A stretch of 64,000 nucleotides of DNA from Serratia proteamaculans_D (GCF_049959315.1 NZ_CP188201.1); one strand, 5' to 3'. Counted from the first letter of the stretch, positions 37,130-44,480 are shown. The notes: generated by a model not told the origin, from the sequence alone. Numbers and translations: made by a program.

Positions 37130-38509
37130 ATGCGCATTCACATTCTTGGGATCTGTGGCACCTTTATGGGCGGGCTGGCGGTGCTGGCTCGTTCGCTAGG
37201 GCATGAGGTGACCGGCTCTGACGCTAATGTCTATCCGCCGATGAGCACGCTGTTGGAGAAAGAAGGGATCGAACTGATCCAGGGTTACGATCCGGCTCAG
37301 TTGGATCCAGCACCGGATCTGGTGATCATCGGTAACGCCATGACGCGCGGTAACCCGTGTGTTGAAGCAGTACTGGAACTGGGTATCCCTTACGTTTCCG
37401 GCCCACAGTGGCTGCATGATTATGTGCTGCGCGATCGCTGGGTACTGGCCGTTGCCGGGACCCACGGCAAGACCACCACTGCCGGTATGGCAACCTGGAT
37501 CCTGGAAGCCTGCGGCTATCAGCCGGGCTTTGTTATCGGTGGCGTGCCGGGCAACTTTGACGTTTCTGCCCGCCTGGGTGGCAGCCCGTTCTTTGTCATC
37601 GAAGCCGATGAATATGACTGCGCGTTCTTCGACAAGCGTTCCAAGTTTGTGCATTACAGCCCGCGTACGCTGATCCTGAATAATCTGGAGTTTGATCACG
37701 CCGACATCTTCGACGATCTGAAAGCGATCCAGAAACAGTTCCACCATCTGGTGCGTTTGGTGCCAGGTAAGGGCAAAATTATTTTGCCTGACAACGACAG
37801 CCACCTGAAGCAGGTGATGGTGATGGGCTGCTGGAGTGAGCAGGAGCTGGTTGGGGAAGAAGGCGCATGGCGTGCACAGAAGCTGACGCCGGACGCCAGC
37901 CATTATGCGGTATTCCTTAATGGTGAGCAGGTGGGCGAAGTCAAGTGGGCGCTGGTCGGTGAACACAACATGCATAACGGTTTGATGGCCATTGCCGCCA
38001 CGCGTCATGTTGGCGTGTTGCCTGAGGATGCCTGTCGCGCGCTCGGCGACTTTATCAATGCCCGCCGTCGTCTGGAGCTGCGTGGTGAAGCCAATGGCGT
38101 GACGGTATATGACGACTTTGCCCATCATCCAACGGCAATTCTGGCGACCCTGGCCGCGTTGCGTAGCAAGGTGGGCGGCACTGCCCGCATTCTGGCGGTG
38201 CTCGAACCACGCTCCAACACCATGAAAATGGGGATCAGCAAGAACGATCTGGCTCCGTCGCTGGGCCGTGCCGATGAAGTCTTCCTGTTCCAGCCGCACC
38301 ATATCCCCTGGCAGGTAGCGGAAGTGGCGGAAGCCTGCGTACAGCCGGCTCACTGGAGCGCCGATCTGGATACGCTGGTGGACATGATTGTGAAAACGGC
38401 CCAGCCGGGCGACCATATTCTGGTGATGAGTAACGGCGGCTTCGGGGGGATTCACGATCGGCTGCTGGAGGCGTTGGCCAATAAGCCGGAGCCAAAAGCC
38501 ACCTATTGA
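37130..38509 (+). CDS. mpl: UDP-MurNAc:L-Ala-gamma-D-Glu-meso-diaminopimelate ligase Mpl
   Basis: Mpl recycles the cell-wall tripeptide by joining it to UDP-MurNAc. It has the three Mur-ligase domains: N-terminal HILGICGTFMGGLA, central ATP-binding GTHGKTTTAGM near residue 115, and a C-terminal domain with YDDFAHHPTAI. Starting at 37130 gives 459 residues beginning MRIHILGICG, as in E. coli; an in-frame codon at 37097 adds 11 unconserved residues. A terminator follows at 38532. Confidence 0.96.
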   Translation: MRIHILGICGTFMGGLAVLARSLGHEVTGSDANVYPPMSTLLEKEGIELIQGYDPAQLDPAPDLVIIGNAMTRGNPCVEAVLELGIPYVSGPQWLHDYVLRDRWVLAVAGTHGKTTTAGMATWILEACGYQPGFVIGGVPGNFDVSARLGGSPFFVIEADEYDCAFFDKRSKFVHYSPRTLILNNLEFDHADIFDDLKAIQKQFHHLVRLVPGKGKIILPDNDSHLKQVMVMGCWSEQELVGEEGAWRAQKLTPDASHYAVFLNGEQVGEVKWALVGEHNMHNGLMAIAATRHVGVLPEDACRALGDFINARRRLELRGEANGVTVYDDFAHHPTAILATLAALRSKVGGTARILAVLEPRSNTMKMGISKNDLAPSLGRADEVFLFQPHHIPWQVAEVAEACVQPAHWSADLDTLVDMIVKTAQPGDHILVMSNGGFGGIHDRLLEALANKPEPKATY

Positions 38510-38531
38510 TTTCCTGCTTTGTCAGCAATCC

Positions 38532-38556
38532 AAGGGCCGATAACGGCCCTTTTTTA
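38532..38556 (+). terminator. mpl terminator
   Basis: An 8-base stem (AAGGGCCG, 38532-38539, with 38544-38551), an ATAA loop and a run of six Ts. Confidence 0.9.
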
Positions 38557-38562
38557 CGCCCA

Positions 38563-38587
38563 TAAAAAAGCCCTCGCGAGCGAGGGC
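38563..38587 (-). terminator. Terminator on the minus strand after the yhcN-like gene
   Basis: GCCCTCGC and its complement (38570-38587) are followed on the minus strand by six Ts. It lies 115 bases beyond the stop of the yhcN-like gene, leaving a long 3' untranslated region. Confidence 0.8.
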
Positions 38588-38701
38588 AACGGGGTCCGTC
38601 GGATAGGACGACGAATTTCTTCAGAGAATCAATGCTTACGACAGAACTCGGCAGTGGCAGTGACGAGGGTAATCAGTTCGGTAAGCACGTCTTCTGAATT
38701 G

Positions 38702-38965
38702 TTATTTGTAGATTTCGGCCGTCGCGTGCCAGTTGCCATTTTCGTAGGCTTCGATCACGCGGTAGGCTTTAGCACCTTGTTTATCGGCCTTGTCAGACAG
38801 GGCCTGACGAATGTCGGAAGGTGCGCCGGTAATGCCGCTGGCGGTAATGGTACCGACAGACTGAAGATTGGTCGCCTGGTCATTAGTGATTAACGTAGCG
38901 GCAGAAGCCCCGAAGGAAACGACTGACAGCAGGCTAAGTGCGGCGAGGGTAGTTTTCATGCTCAT
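38702..38965 (-). CDS. DUF1471 periplasmic protein, second yhcN-like copy
   Basis: An 87-residue secreted protein (signal peptide MSMKTTLAALSLLSVVSFGASA) with the DUF1471 fold. Its mature part is close to that of the neighbouring yhcN: both carry GAPSDIRQALS, KADxxGAxAYRVIEA and HATAEIYK. It looks like the product of a tandem duplication. The 123 bases between the two genes could hold a promoter (TATAAA near 39014 on the minus strand) and a small CCCG/CGGG hairpin. Function unknown; family members respond to stress and acid. Confidence 0.85.
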   Translation of the reverse strand: MSMKTTLAALSLLSVVSFGASAATLITNDQATNLQSVGTITASGITGAPSDIRQALSDKADKQGAKAYRVIEAYENGNWHATAEIYK

Positions 38966-39088
38966 GATATTAAGTCCTGTTGTGATAACCGCCTGGAAGG
39001 GCTTTTTCAGCGTTTTTATACTTGAAGGCCGTTATCGGGGTACTGGGTTCCAGAGTTTTATTGCCCGTTGCCGGGTAACGCCTTGTAC

Positions 39089-39352
39089 TTATTTGTAAAT
39101 TTCTGCGGTAGCGTGGAAGTTGCCTTCGTTGCGCGCTTCAATCACACGGTAAGCGGTTGCCCCTTTGGCATCGGCTTTTTCAGAAAGTGCCTGACGGATG
39201 TCTGAAGGTGCACCGGCAACGCCGCTGACGGTGATAGTGCCTGCAGACTGCATATTTGCAGCCTGATTTGCATCAACAGATTGTGCTGCAAATGCGCCGA
39301 AAGAAAGCATGGATAGAACGCTCATGGTTGCGATGGTAGCTTTAATTTTCAT
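39089..39352 (-). CDS. yhcN: DUF1471 periplasmic protein YhcN
   Basis: An 87-residue secreted protein (MKIKATIATMSVLSMLSFGAFA, then the mature part). The sequence, size and place beside argR agree with E. coli YhcN, which has been tied to peroxide and acid stress. The C-terminal DUF1471 pattern (GATAYRVIEARNEGNFHATA, EIYK) is intact. E. coli yhcO, which follows yhcN there, is not present. Confidence 0.87.
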   Translation of the reverse strand: MKIKATIATMSVLSMLSFGAFAAQSVDANQAANMQSAGTITVSGVAGAPSDIRQALSEKADAKGATAYRVIEARNEGNFHATAEIYK

Positions 39353-39392
39353 GTTCTCACCTTTTCGTATTCTTTTATCAGTTCCGATGAAC

Positions 39393-39408
39393 TGTGATTT
39401 ACGTCACG
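39393..39408 (-). promoter_or_regulatory. CRP-like site upstream of yhcN
   Basis: TGTGA, 6 bases, TCACG fits the CRP consensus except for the last base. The site centres about 48 bases before the yhcN start codon. A GAATAC on the minus strand (39366-39371) could be the -10 element of a promoter that CRP would activate from near -41. Binding is inference. Confidence 0.4.
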
Positions 39409-39710
39409 GAAATGAGTATACATCTGGTAACGCTAAAAATTAATAGTTAGCTAACAGTTTCTTGTGAAACTTTATTATGGCGTTCCTTATTTTTAATAAC
39501 CAGATGGAATAAAAAACGCTTATAAAACGATCTTTCGATGTTAAATTTATGTAATTTCAATAAGGTAAGTGCTTTTGACCAAAAGTGCGGAAGATCACAG
39601 TAGCTATCACTGGTTACGGACCAATGTCATTGAAATGTGCTGCAGCACGACGAGATTCTGGTTTTAAACGTGGCAAGGAATGAGGGAAGGGTAAGGATAG
39701 GGTTAAAGAA
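39409..39710. other. Non-coding AT-rich stretch between yhcN and argR
   Basis: About 300 bases without a supportable gene on either strand. It is visibly AT-richer than the flanks up to about 39560. A small perfect palindrome GTTAGCTAAC lies at 39446-39455. Nothing else is recognisable. Confidence 0.5.
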
Positions 39711-39751
39711 GCGCTAACAAAACGCGACCGCTAGCCGCATTTTGTTAGCGC
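39711..39751 (-). terminator. argR terminator
   Basis: A 12-base perfect inverted repeat (GCGCTAACAAAA, 39711-39722, with 39740-39751) with a 17-base loop that can itself pair. A T-rich run follows on the minus strand. It starts 6 bases beyond the argR stop codon. Confidence 0.75.
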
Positions 39752-39757
39752 ACTGCA

Positions 39758-40228
39758 TCATAACTCTTGTTCGAACAGCGACAGGATGGCTTCGTATAAC
39801 TGACGAGCACTAAAGCTGCTGGCCGGGGTAACGAAAATAGTGTCGTCACCGGCGATGGTGCCGAGAATACCTTCTGATTTACCCAGCGAGTCCAGCAGGC
39901 GGGCAATTAACTGCGCGGCGCCGGGGCTGGTGTGGATCACCACTACGGCATCGTTATGATCGACATCCAGCACCAGATTCTTCAGCGGGCTGGTTGTGGT
40001 TGGCACGCCGAGCTCGGCTGGAAGGCAATACACCATTTCCATTTTGGCATTACGCGTCCGCACCGCGCCGAACTTGGTCAGCATGCGCGATACTTTGGAT
40101 TGGTTGATGTTTTCGAAGCCTTCTTCTTGCAGCGCCAAAACGATCTCGCCTTGAGAACTGAATTTTTCTTCTTTCAATAACGCTTTAAACGCTTTGATCA
40201 GATCTTCCTGCTTTGCGGGATTACGCAT
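39758..40228 (-). CDS. argR: Arginine repressor ArgR
   Basis: ArgR is an arginine-dependent hexameric repressor of arginine synthesis genes and a co-factor in ColE1 plasmid dimer resolution. The N-terminal winged helix-turn-helix (KFSSQGEIVLALQEEGFENI, then SKVSRMLTKFG) and the C-terminal arginine-binding domain with HTSPGAAQLIARLLD and GTIAGDDTIFVTP are present. The start at 40228 gives 156 residues, equal to E. coli; an ATG at 40354 would add 42 unconserved residues. ARG-box-like sequences lie 28-64 bases upstream, consistent with autorepression. Confidence 0.97.
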   Translation of the reverse strand: MRNPAKQEDLIKAFKALLKEEKFSSQGEIVLALQEEGFENINQSKVSRMLTKFGAVRTRNAKMEMVYCLPAELGVPTTTSPLKNLVLDVDHNDAVVVIHTSPGAAQLIARLLDSLGKSEGILGTIAGDDTIFVTPASSFSARQLYEAILSLFEQEL

Positions 40229-40255
40229 TTTGCACCGTGGAATGTTGACAATAGA

Positions 40256-40292
40256 AGTGATTATTATGCATATAAATGAATTTTTATGCAAT
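40256..40292 (-). promoter_or_regulatory. ARG boxes over the argR promoter
   Basis: Two partly palindromic stretches, 40256-40273 and 40275-40292, contain the ARG-box pattern (TGAATTTTTATGCA in the second and a weaker TGATTATTATGCA in the first). On the minus strand TTGCAT and TAATAA lie within them, so ArgR binding would block its own promoter. Confidence 0.6.
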
Positions 40293-40696
40293 AAAAGGAC
40301 GTCCGGAAAAAATAATAATGGCCGGACAATGGGGAAAGGGCGACATTTTAACAAAATCTGTATCCCATGAATATGCCCTTTCCATGACCGAAGGATCCGT
40401 CCGTGGTGGTAAAGAAAATGTTATTAAAATGATGTTGTTCTGATGTTATGTAAGGGTGTAATGTAACCGCCGGTTAACTTGCTCGTGAATAACCTCGCAG
40501 TATTTTTGATTAGTGTGCGCTATGCCCTTCATGAGTAAGCGATTTAATCTAAGATATGCGCTCGATATCGGCCGCTTTATTGCACCAGCTCTCAAACGGA
40601 CTGTTAAGAGATTGTTTTTAAAGGTGTAATAATTTAAGGTCCGTACCCAACATATTCACGGCGCTTTATATATTTAAGATAATAAAGGAGTATAGG
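40293..40696. other. argR-mdh divergent intergenic region
   Basis: About 400 bases without a gene. It should hold the mdh promoter and its control sites (mdh is repressed by ArcA in E. coli), but I could not identify a convincing -35/-10 pair or ArcA box. An AAGGAG ribosome site lies directly before mdh. Confidence 0.5.
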
Positions 40697-41635
40697 ATGA
40701 AAGTTGCAGTTCTCGGTGCTGCTGGCGGTATCGGCCAGGCCCTCGCCCTTCTACTCAAAACCCAGCTTCCTTCAGGTTCTGAACTCTCTCTCTACGACAT
40801 TGCCCCCGTTACCCCAGGCGTTGCCGTCGACTTAAGCCACATCCCAACCGCAGTTAAAATCAAAGGCTTCAGTGGCGAAGACGCTACTCCAGCTCTGCAC
40901 GGTGCAGACGTGGTACTGATCTCTGCCGGTGTTGCACGTAAGCCAGGCATGGATCGTTCAGACCTGTTCAACGTGAACGCGGGCATTGTGCGTAATCTGA
41001 TCCAGCAAGTGGCAACAACCTGCCCGAAAGCCTGCATCGGCATTATTACCAACCCGGTTAACACCACCGTGGCTATTGCAGCTGAAGTGCTGAAGAAAGC
41101 CGGCGTGTATGACAAAAACAAACTGTTTGGCGTGACCTCGCTGGACATTATCCGTTCCAACACCTTCGTGGCCGAGCTGAAAGGCAAGCAGCCGGAAGAG
41201 TTGAACGTACCGGTTATCGGTGGCCACTCTGGCGTGACTATCTTGCCGCTGTTGTCACAGATCCCGGGCGTAAGCTTCACTGACCAGGAAGTCGCTGATC
41301 TGACCAAGCGCATTCAGAATGCGGGGACCGAAGTGGTTGAAGCTAAAGCCGGTGGCGGGTCTGCAACTCTGTCAATGGGCCAGGCGGCGGCGCGTTTCGG
41401 CTTGTCTCTGGTTCGTGCGCTGCAGGGCGAAAAAGGCGTGGTGGAGTGTGCTTACGTGGAAGGCGATGGCAAATATGCCCGCTTCTTCGCACAGCCTCTG
41501 GTGCTGGGTAAGAACGGCGTTGAAGAACGCAAAGACATCGGTACTCTGAGCGCATTCGAGCAGAAAGCGCTGGAAGATATGCTGGATGTTCTGCACAAAG
41601 ATATCGAACTGGGCGAAAAATTTATCAATAACTGA
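40697..41635 (+). CDS. mdh: Malate dehydrogenase
   Basis: An NAD-dependent enzyme of the TCA cycle converting malate and oxaloacetate. The Rossmann nucleotide-binding loop is AVLGAAGGIGQALALLLK (residues 4-21). The catalytic region has GVTSLDIIRSNTFVAEL and the active-site histidine in GGHSGVTILPL near 177. At 312 residues it equals E. coli Mdh. It is divergent from argR. Confidence 0.98.
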   Translation: MKVAVLGAAGGIGQALALLLKTQLPSGSELSLYDIAPVTPGVAVDLSHIPTAVKIKGFSGEDATPALHGADVVLISAGVARKPGMDRSDLFNVNAGIVRNLIQQVATTCPKACIGIITNPVNTTVAIAAEVLKKAGVYDKNKLFGVTSLDIIRSNTFVAELKGKQPEELNVPVIGGHSGVTILPLLSQIPGVSFTDQEVADLTKRIQNAGTEVVEAKAGGGSATLSMGQAAARFGLSLVRALQGEKGVVECAYVEGDGKYARFFAQPLVLGKNGVEERKDIGTLSAFEQKALEDMLDVLHKDIELGEKFINN

Positions 41636-41664
41636 TCATTCAGTGGTGCATGAGTATGCATAGG

Positions 41665-41693
41665 CCGCCGGACAGTGTACCGGCGGTTTTTTT
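41665..41693 (+). terminator. mdh terminator
   Basis: A 7-base GC stem (CCGCCGG, 41665-41671, with 41680-41686), an 8-base loop and seven Ts. Confidence 0.9.
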
Positions 41694-41703
41694 ATGCCTG
41701 TAG

Positions 41704-41964
41704 CTATGTGCGGATGCGGGCTTTTCGATCCAGCAGGTTATGGGTATAGGGGTCGAAATAACGGCTTGGCCAGATCTCCGCAGGATGGATGTTAAGTGCC
41801 TCGGCAATTAACCATTCCCCTTTTGGCCAGGGGCGCGACAGCGCGTTCGCCAGCGTTGACGAGCTAAGCCCCGCCTTGCGCGAAACCGCCGCCAGTGTTG
41901 TTCCCTTTTTACGTAAAGCCGCAATGATATCCGCCGGATGCCAGTCCTTGTTCCTTGAGTTCAT
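41704..41964 (-). CDS. sfsB: Ner/Nlp-family DNA-binding protein SfsB
   Basis: An 86-residue helix-turn-helix protein of the Ner family, named for the Mu phage regulator Ner. The strongest segment is DWHPADIIAALRKKGTT, then AGLSSSTLANALSRPWPKGE and IWPSRYFDPYTHNLLDRK, which matches E. coli SfsB (Nlp), a factor that activates maltose genes when overexpressed. It stands beside ispB in E. coli too. Here it is divergent from a gene with a Mu transposase-type DNA-binding domain, and inverted repeats lie between the two. Confidence 0.88.
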   Translation of the reverse strand: MNSRNKDWHPADIIAALRKKGTTLAAVSRKAGLSSSTLANALSRPWPKGEWLIAEALNIHPAEIWPSRYFDPYTHNLLDRKARIRT

Positions 41965-41995
41965 GTTTGCATTCCTTTTTTGATTAGCGAAAGTT

Positions 41996-42076
41996 CTGTT
42001 AGTGGTATAACTAACAGGTCAAGATTAATCGTTTGAACAACATGAAGCGCTTATACGGAAACTAGGATACCACTAA
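41996..42076. promoter_or_regulatory. Inverted repeats between sfsB and the Mu-HTH gene (candidate operator)
   Basis: CTGTTAGT (41996-42003) and ACTAACAG (42010-42017) form a perfect 8-base inverted repeat with a 6-base gap. TTAGTGGTAT (41999-42008) is also the exact reverse complement of ATACCACTAA (42067-42076), 58 bases away. Three related half-sites thus flank the start of both genes. AT-rich direct repeats (TAAATTTC at 42074 and 42097) follow. Confidence 0.5.
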
Positions 42077-42140
42077 ATTTCTTAAAAAATATCCCATAAA
42101 TTTCCCAAAAAAAGATATTTGCCGACTTTGCCCAGAGAAC

Positions 42141-42497
42141 ATGGCTATGAAAAAAGAGTGGTTTGCCGCCAAGGAACTGACAGGCGTGGCAGGATTACCC
42201 TCCTCACCACAGGGAATAAATTTGATGGCACGTCGTGAAGGCTGGATCAGCCGTCGGCGTAAAGGTGTGCAGGGGAAAGCGCTGGAATACCATATTGACA
42301 GCTTGCCTGCGGGGACGCGTAATTTACTGGTATTAAAAGAAGAACCTGCGAGCTATCAGGTTGAACGTAAAGATCCGCTGGCCGTGTGGATTGAGTACTA
42401 CTACCACCTGACAGAGAGTGAACGTGAGAAGGTATTGGCGTTCCTGGTGCGAGAAGGGATCGCCAGCTTGCTGGCGCGTATTTCAGCACAGAAATGA
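42141..42497 (+). CDS. Small protein with a Mu-transposase-type N-terminal DNA-binding domain
   Basis: A 118-residue protein whose first 70 residues match the HTH Mu-type domain at the N-terminus of MuA and the Mu repressor (GLPSSPQGINLMARREGW, then RRRKGVQGKALEYHIDSLP, compared with MuA GLP-xxxxG-xxxAxxxGW and KAIEY-xxxSLP). The remaining 48 residues (WIEYYYHLTESEREKVLAFL) look helical and are not the transposase core, so it cannot transpose. It probably regulates transcription. ATG at 42141 has AGAG upstream; a second ATG lies two codons on. It diverges from sfsB. Confidence 0.78.
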   Translation: MAMKKEWFAAKELTGVAGLPSSPQGINLMARREGWISRRRKGVQGKALEYHIDSLPAGTRNLLVLKEEPASYQVERKDPLAVWIEYYYHLTESEREKVLAFLVREGIASLLARISAQK

Positions 42498-42498
42498 T

Positions 42499-42519
42499 CA
42501 GACCCGCAGTGCGGGTCTG
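42499..42519 (+). terminator. Hairpin after the Mu-HTH gene
   Basis: A perfect 9-base stem (CAGACCCGC with 42511-42519) and 3-base loop starting just after the stop codon, with no T-run close behind. Confidence 0.5.
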
Positions 42520-42546
42520 TGGAAACAATAATAGGTTTTTAGTTTC

Positions 42547-43518
42547 TTAAAAATCGCGTTGAACCGCAAGGTGCGCTAATCCTTCCAGCGCGGAGCGATG
42601 TGGCGATTCCGGCAGAACCTGCAACGCGGCAATGGCCTTGTCAGCCTCTTCCTCAGCCCGTTGGCGGGTATATTCCAGTGAGCCGCATTGCTGCATGGCT
42701 TGCAACACCGGTTCCAGCAAATGACGGCCGTTACCCTGTTCAATCGCCCCGCGGATCATGGCTTTCTGCTCGCCTTCGCTGTTATGCATGGCGTGCAGTA
42801 GCGGTAATGTCGGCTTCCCTTCATTGAGATCGTCACCGGTATTTTTACCCAGGGTACTGCCGTCAGCGCTGTAATCGAGCAGATCGTCGATCAACTGGAA
42901 AGCGGTGCCGAGATAGCGACCGTAATCCTGCAGTGCTTTTTCTTCTGCCACGCTTGCGTCTGACAGGATCGCCGAAGATTGCGCCGCCGCTTCAAACAGA
43001 CGTGCGGTTTTGCTGTAGATCACCCGCATGTAGCTTTCTTCGGTAATGTCCGGATCGTTGACGTTCATTAACTGCAGCACTTCACCTTCGGCAATCACGT
43101 TGACCGCCTCAGACATCAGTGCCAGCACGCGCAGCGATTCCAGACTGGTCATCATCTGGAAAGCACGCGTATAGATGAAGTCGCCGACCAGGACGCTGGC
43201 GGCATTGCCGAAGGCGGCATTGGCGGTGGCCTTGCCACGGCGCATATCTGATTCATCCACCACGTCATCATGCAGCAGGGTAGCGGTGTGAATGAATTCG
43301 ATCAGCGCGGCAACGGTAATGTGTTTATCACCCTGATAATGCAGCGCCCGCGCCGCCAGAACGGCGATCATCGGGCGGATGCGTTTACCGCCACCACTGA
43401 TAATGTAATAGCCAAGCTGATTGATGAGCGTGACATCGGAATTCAGCTGTTCGAGAATTGTTGCGTTCACGGCCGCCATATCTTGCGCGGTTAACTCGGT
43501 AATTTGCTCTAGGTTCAT
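42547..43518 (-). CDS. ispB: Octaprenyl diphosphate synthase IspB
   Basis: IspB makes the C40 side chain of ubiquinone and menaquinone. The two aspartate-rich motifs of trans-prenyl synthases are at 84-88 (LLHDDVVDESD) and in QLIDDLLDYSAD. GGGKRIRPM at 42-50 binds the pyrophosphate substrate. The start at 43518 gives 323 residues, as in E. coli; the ATG 17 codons upstream adds unconserved sequence. It is divergent from rplU. Confidence 0.96.
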   Translation of the reverse strand: MNLEQITELTAQDMAAVNATILEQLNSDVTLINQLGYYIISGGGKRIRPMIAVLAARALHYQGDKHITVAALIEFIHTATLLHDDVVDESDMRRGKATANAAFGNAASVLVGDFIYTRAFQMMTSLESLRVLALMSEAVNVIAEGEVLQLMNVNDPDITEESYMRVIYSKTARLFEAAAQSSAILSDASVAEEKALQDYGRYLGTAFQLIDDLLDYSADGSTLGKNTGDDLNEGKPTLPLLHAMHNSEGEQKAMIRGAIEQGNGRHLLEPVLQAMQQCGSLEYTRQRAEEEADKAIAALQVLPESPHRSALEGLAHLAVQRDF

Positions 43519-43686
43519 TGTATTTTTTTCAGCTGTGTTTCTCTTCACCGCGTTGAGATCGCTGCTCACATCGGTACATGGCGGTAACTGTCCCCCTGAT
43601 TGTACTTGAAAAACGGCTCAGATAAACGCCATGAAAGAAACTGTGCTTTTTTTCTTCTTTTTTCTGCTTCTGGTCTTATTCTGCTC

Positions 43687-43715
43687 TTGTCATACGCTGG
43701 ATTATTGCGTAGAAT
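43687..43715 (+). promoter_or_regulatory. rplU promoter
   Basis: TTGTCA (43687-43692), a 17-base spacer and TAGAAT (43710-43715), followed by a GC-rich discriminator (CGCGCCC), the usual mark of growth-rate-controlled promoters. The leader would be about 65 bases. Confidence 0.8.
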
Positions 43716-43787
43716 TCGCGCCCTATTGTGAATATTTATAGCGCGCTCTGTACTAAACAGTTGGGCACGCGGAAAGCGGAGTTTTAT

Positions 43788-44099
43788 ATGTACGCGGTTT
43801 TCCAAAGTGGTGGTAAACAACACCGAGTAAGCGAAGGTCAAACCATTCGCTTGGAAAAGCTGGACATCGCAACTGGTGAAGCAGTTGAGTTTGACCAGAT
43901 TCTGATGATCGCTAATGGCGAAGATATCAAAATCGGCGTTCCTTACGTCGATGGCGGTAAGATCAAAGCTGAAGTCGTTGCTCACGGTCGTGGCGAGAAA
44001 ATTAAGATCGTTAAGTTTCGTCGTCGTAAGCACCATCGTAAGCAGCAGGGCCACCGTCAGTGGTTCACTGACGTTAAAATCACCGGCATCAGCGCTTAA
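43788..44099 (+). CDS. rplU: 50S ribosomal protein L21
   Basis: A 103-residue ribosomal protein (MYAVFQSGGKQHRVSEGQTI), with the basic FRRRKHHRKQQGHRQ region and the C-terminal QWFTDVKITGISA typical of L21. ATG at 43788 matches the family start; an in-frame codon 60 bases earlier is not conserved. rpmA follows after 17 bases. Confidence 0.98.
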   Translation: MYAVFQSGGKQHRVSEGQTIRLEKLDIATGEAVEFDQILMIANGEDIKIGVPYVDGGKIKAEVVAHGRGEKIKIVKFRRRKHHRKQQGHRQWFTDVKITGISA

Positions 44100-44116
44100 G
44101 TTAGGGGAGCAGATTA

Positions 44117-44374
44117 ATGGCACACAAAAAGGCTGGCGGCTCGACTCGTAACGGTCGCGATTCAGAAGCTAAACGTCTGGGCGTAAAACGCTTTGGCGGC
44201 GAAGCAGTACTGGCAGGCAGCATCATCGTTCGTCAGCGCGGCACTAAATTCCACGCTGGTACCAACGTGGGTTGCGGCAAAGACCACACTCTGTTTGCTT
44301 TGAAAGACGGTAAAGTCAAATTCGAAGTTAAAGGCCCGAGCAATCGTAAATTTATCAGCATCGAAGCTGAATAA
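44117..44374 (+). CDS. rpmA: 50S ribosomal protein L27
   Basis: An 85-residue basic protein (MAHKKAGGSTRNGRDSEAKR) identical in layout to E. coli L27. Its N-terminus reaches the peptidyl-transferase centre. It starts 17 bases after rplU and ends before a strong stem-loop. Confidence 0.98.
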   Translation: MAHKKAGGSTRNGRDSEAKRLGVKRFGGEAVLAGSIIVRQRGTKFHAGTNVGCGKDHTLFALKDGKVKFEVKGPSNRKFISIEAE

Positions 44375-44401
44375 TTTTTTCGAGCCTTACTAAATAGATG
44401 T

Positions 44402-44430
44402 AAGCCCCGCAATTCGTTGCGGGGCTTTTT
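44402..44430 (+). terminator. Terminator or attenuator after rpmA
   Basis: AAGCCCCGCAA and its complement with a UUCG tetraloop (44413-44416), then a run of Ts. yhbE and obgE lie close downstream on the same strand, so it may be partial and set the ratio of ribosomal to downstream products. Confidence 0.85.
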
Positions 44431-44480
44431 ACATTTATGGGCTGCTTATGCATCGGCCCGTCAGCGCTGGCAAAGGTAAG

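Noticed and set aside
37196..38455. A 419-codon open frame on the minus strand opposite mpl
   Set aside because: It lies wholly opposite a well-conserved gene, has no ribosome site or recognisable domain, and its composition (many His, Gln, Arg) is that of a frame antisense to a GC-rich gene. The same holds for the long minus-strand frames opposite mutL (595-1596), hflK (4755-5957), rnr (10735-11616) and infB (59585-60490).
41704..42497. Remnant of a Mu prophage
   Set aside because: Only two small regulatory genes are present. I see no transposase core, MuB, tail or head genes, and no flanking short target duplication that would show insertion, so a complete or recently decayed prophage is not supported.
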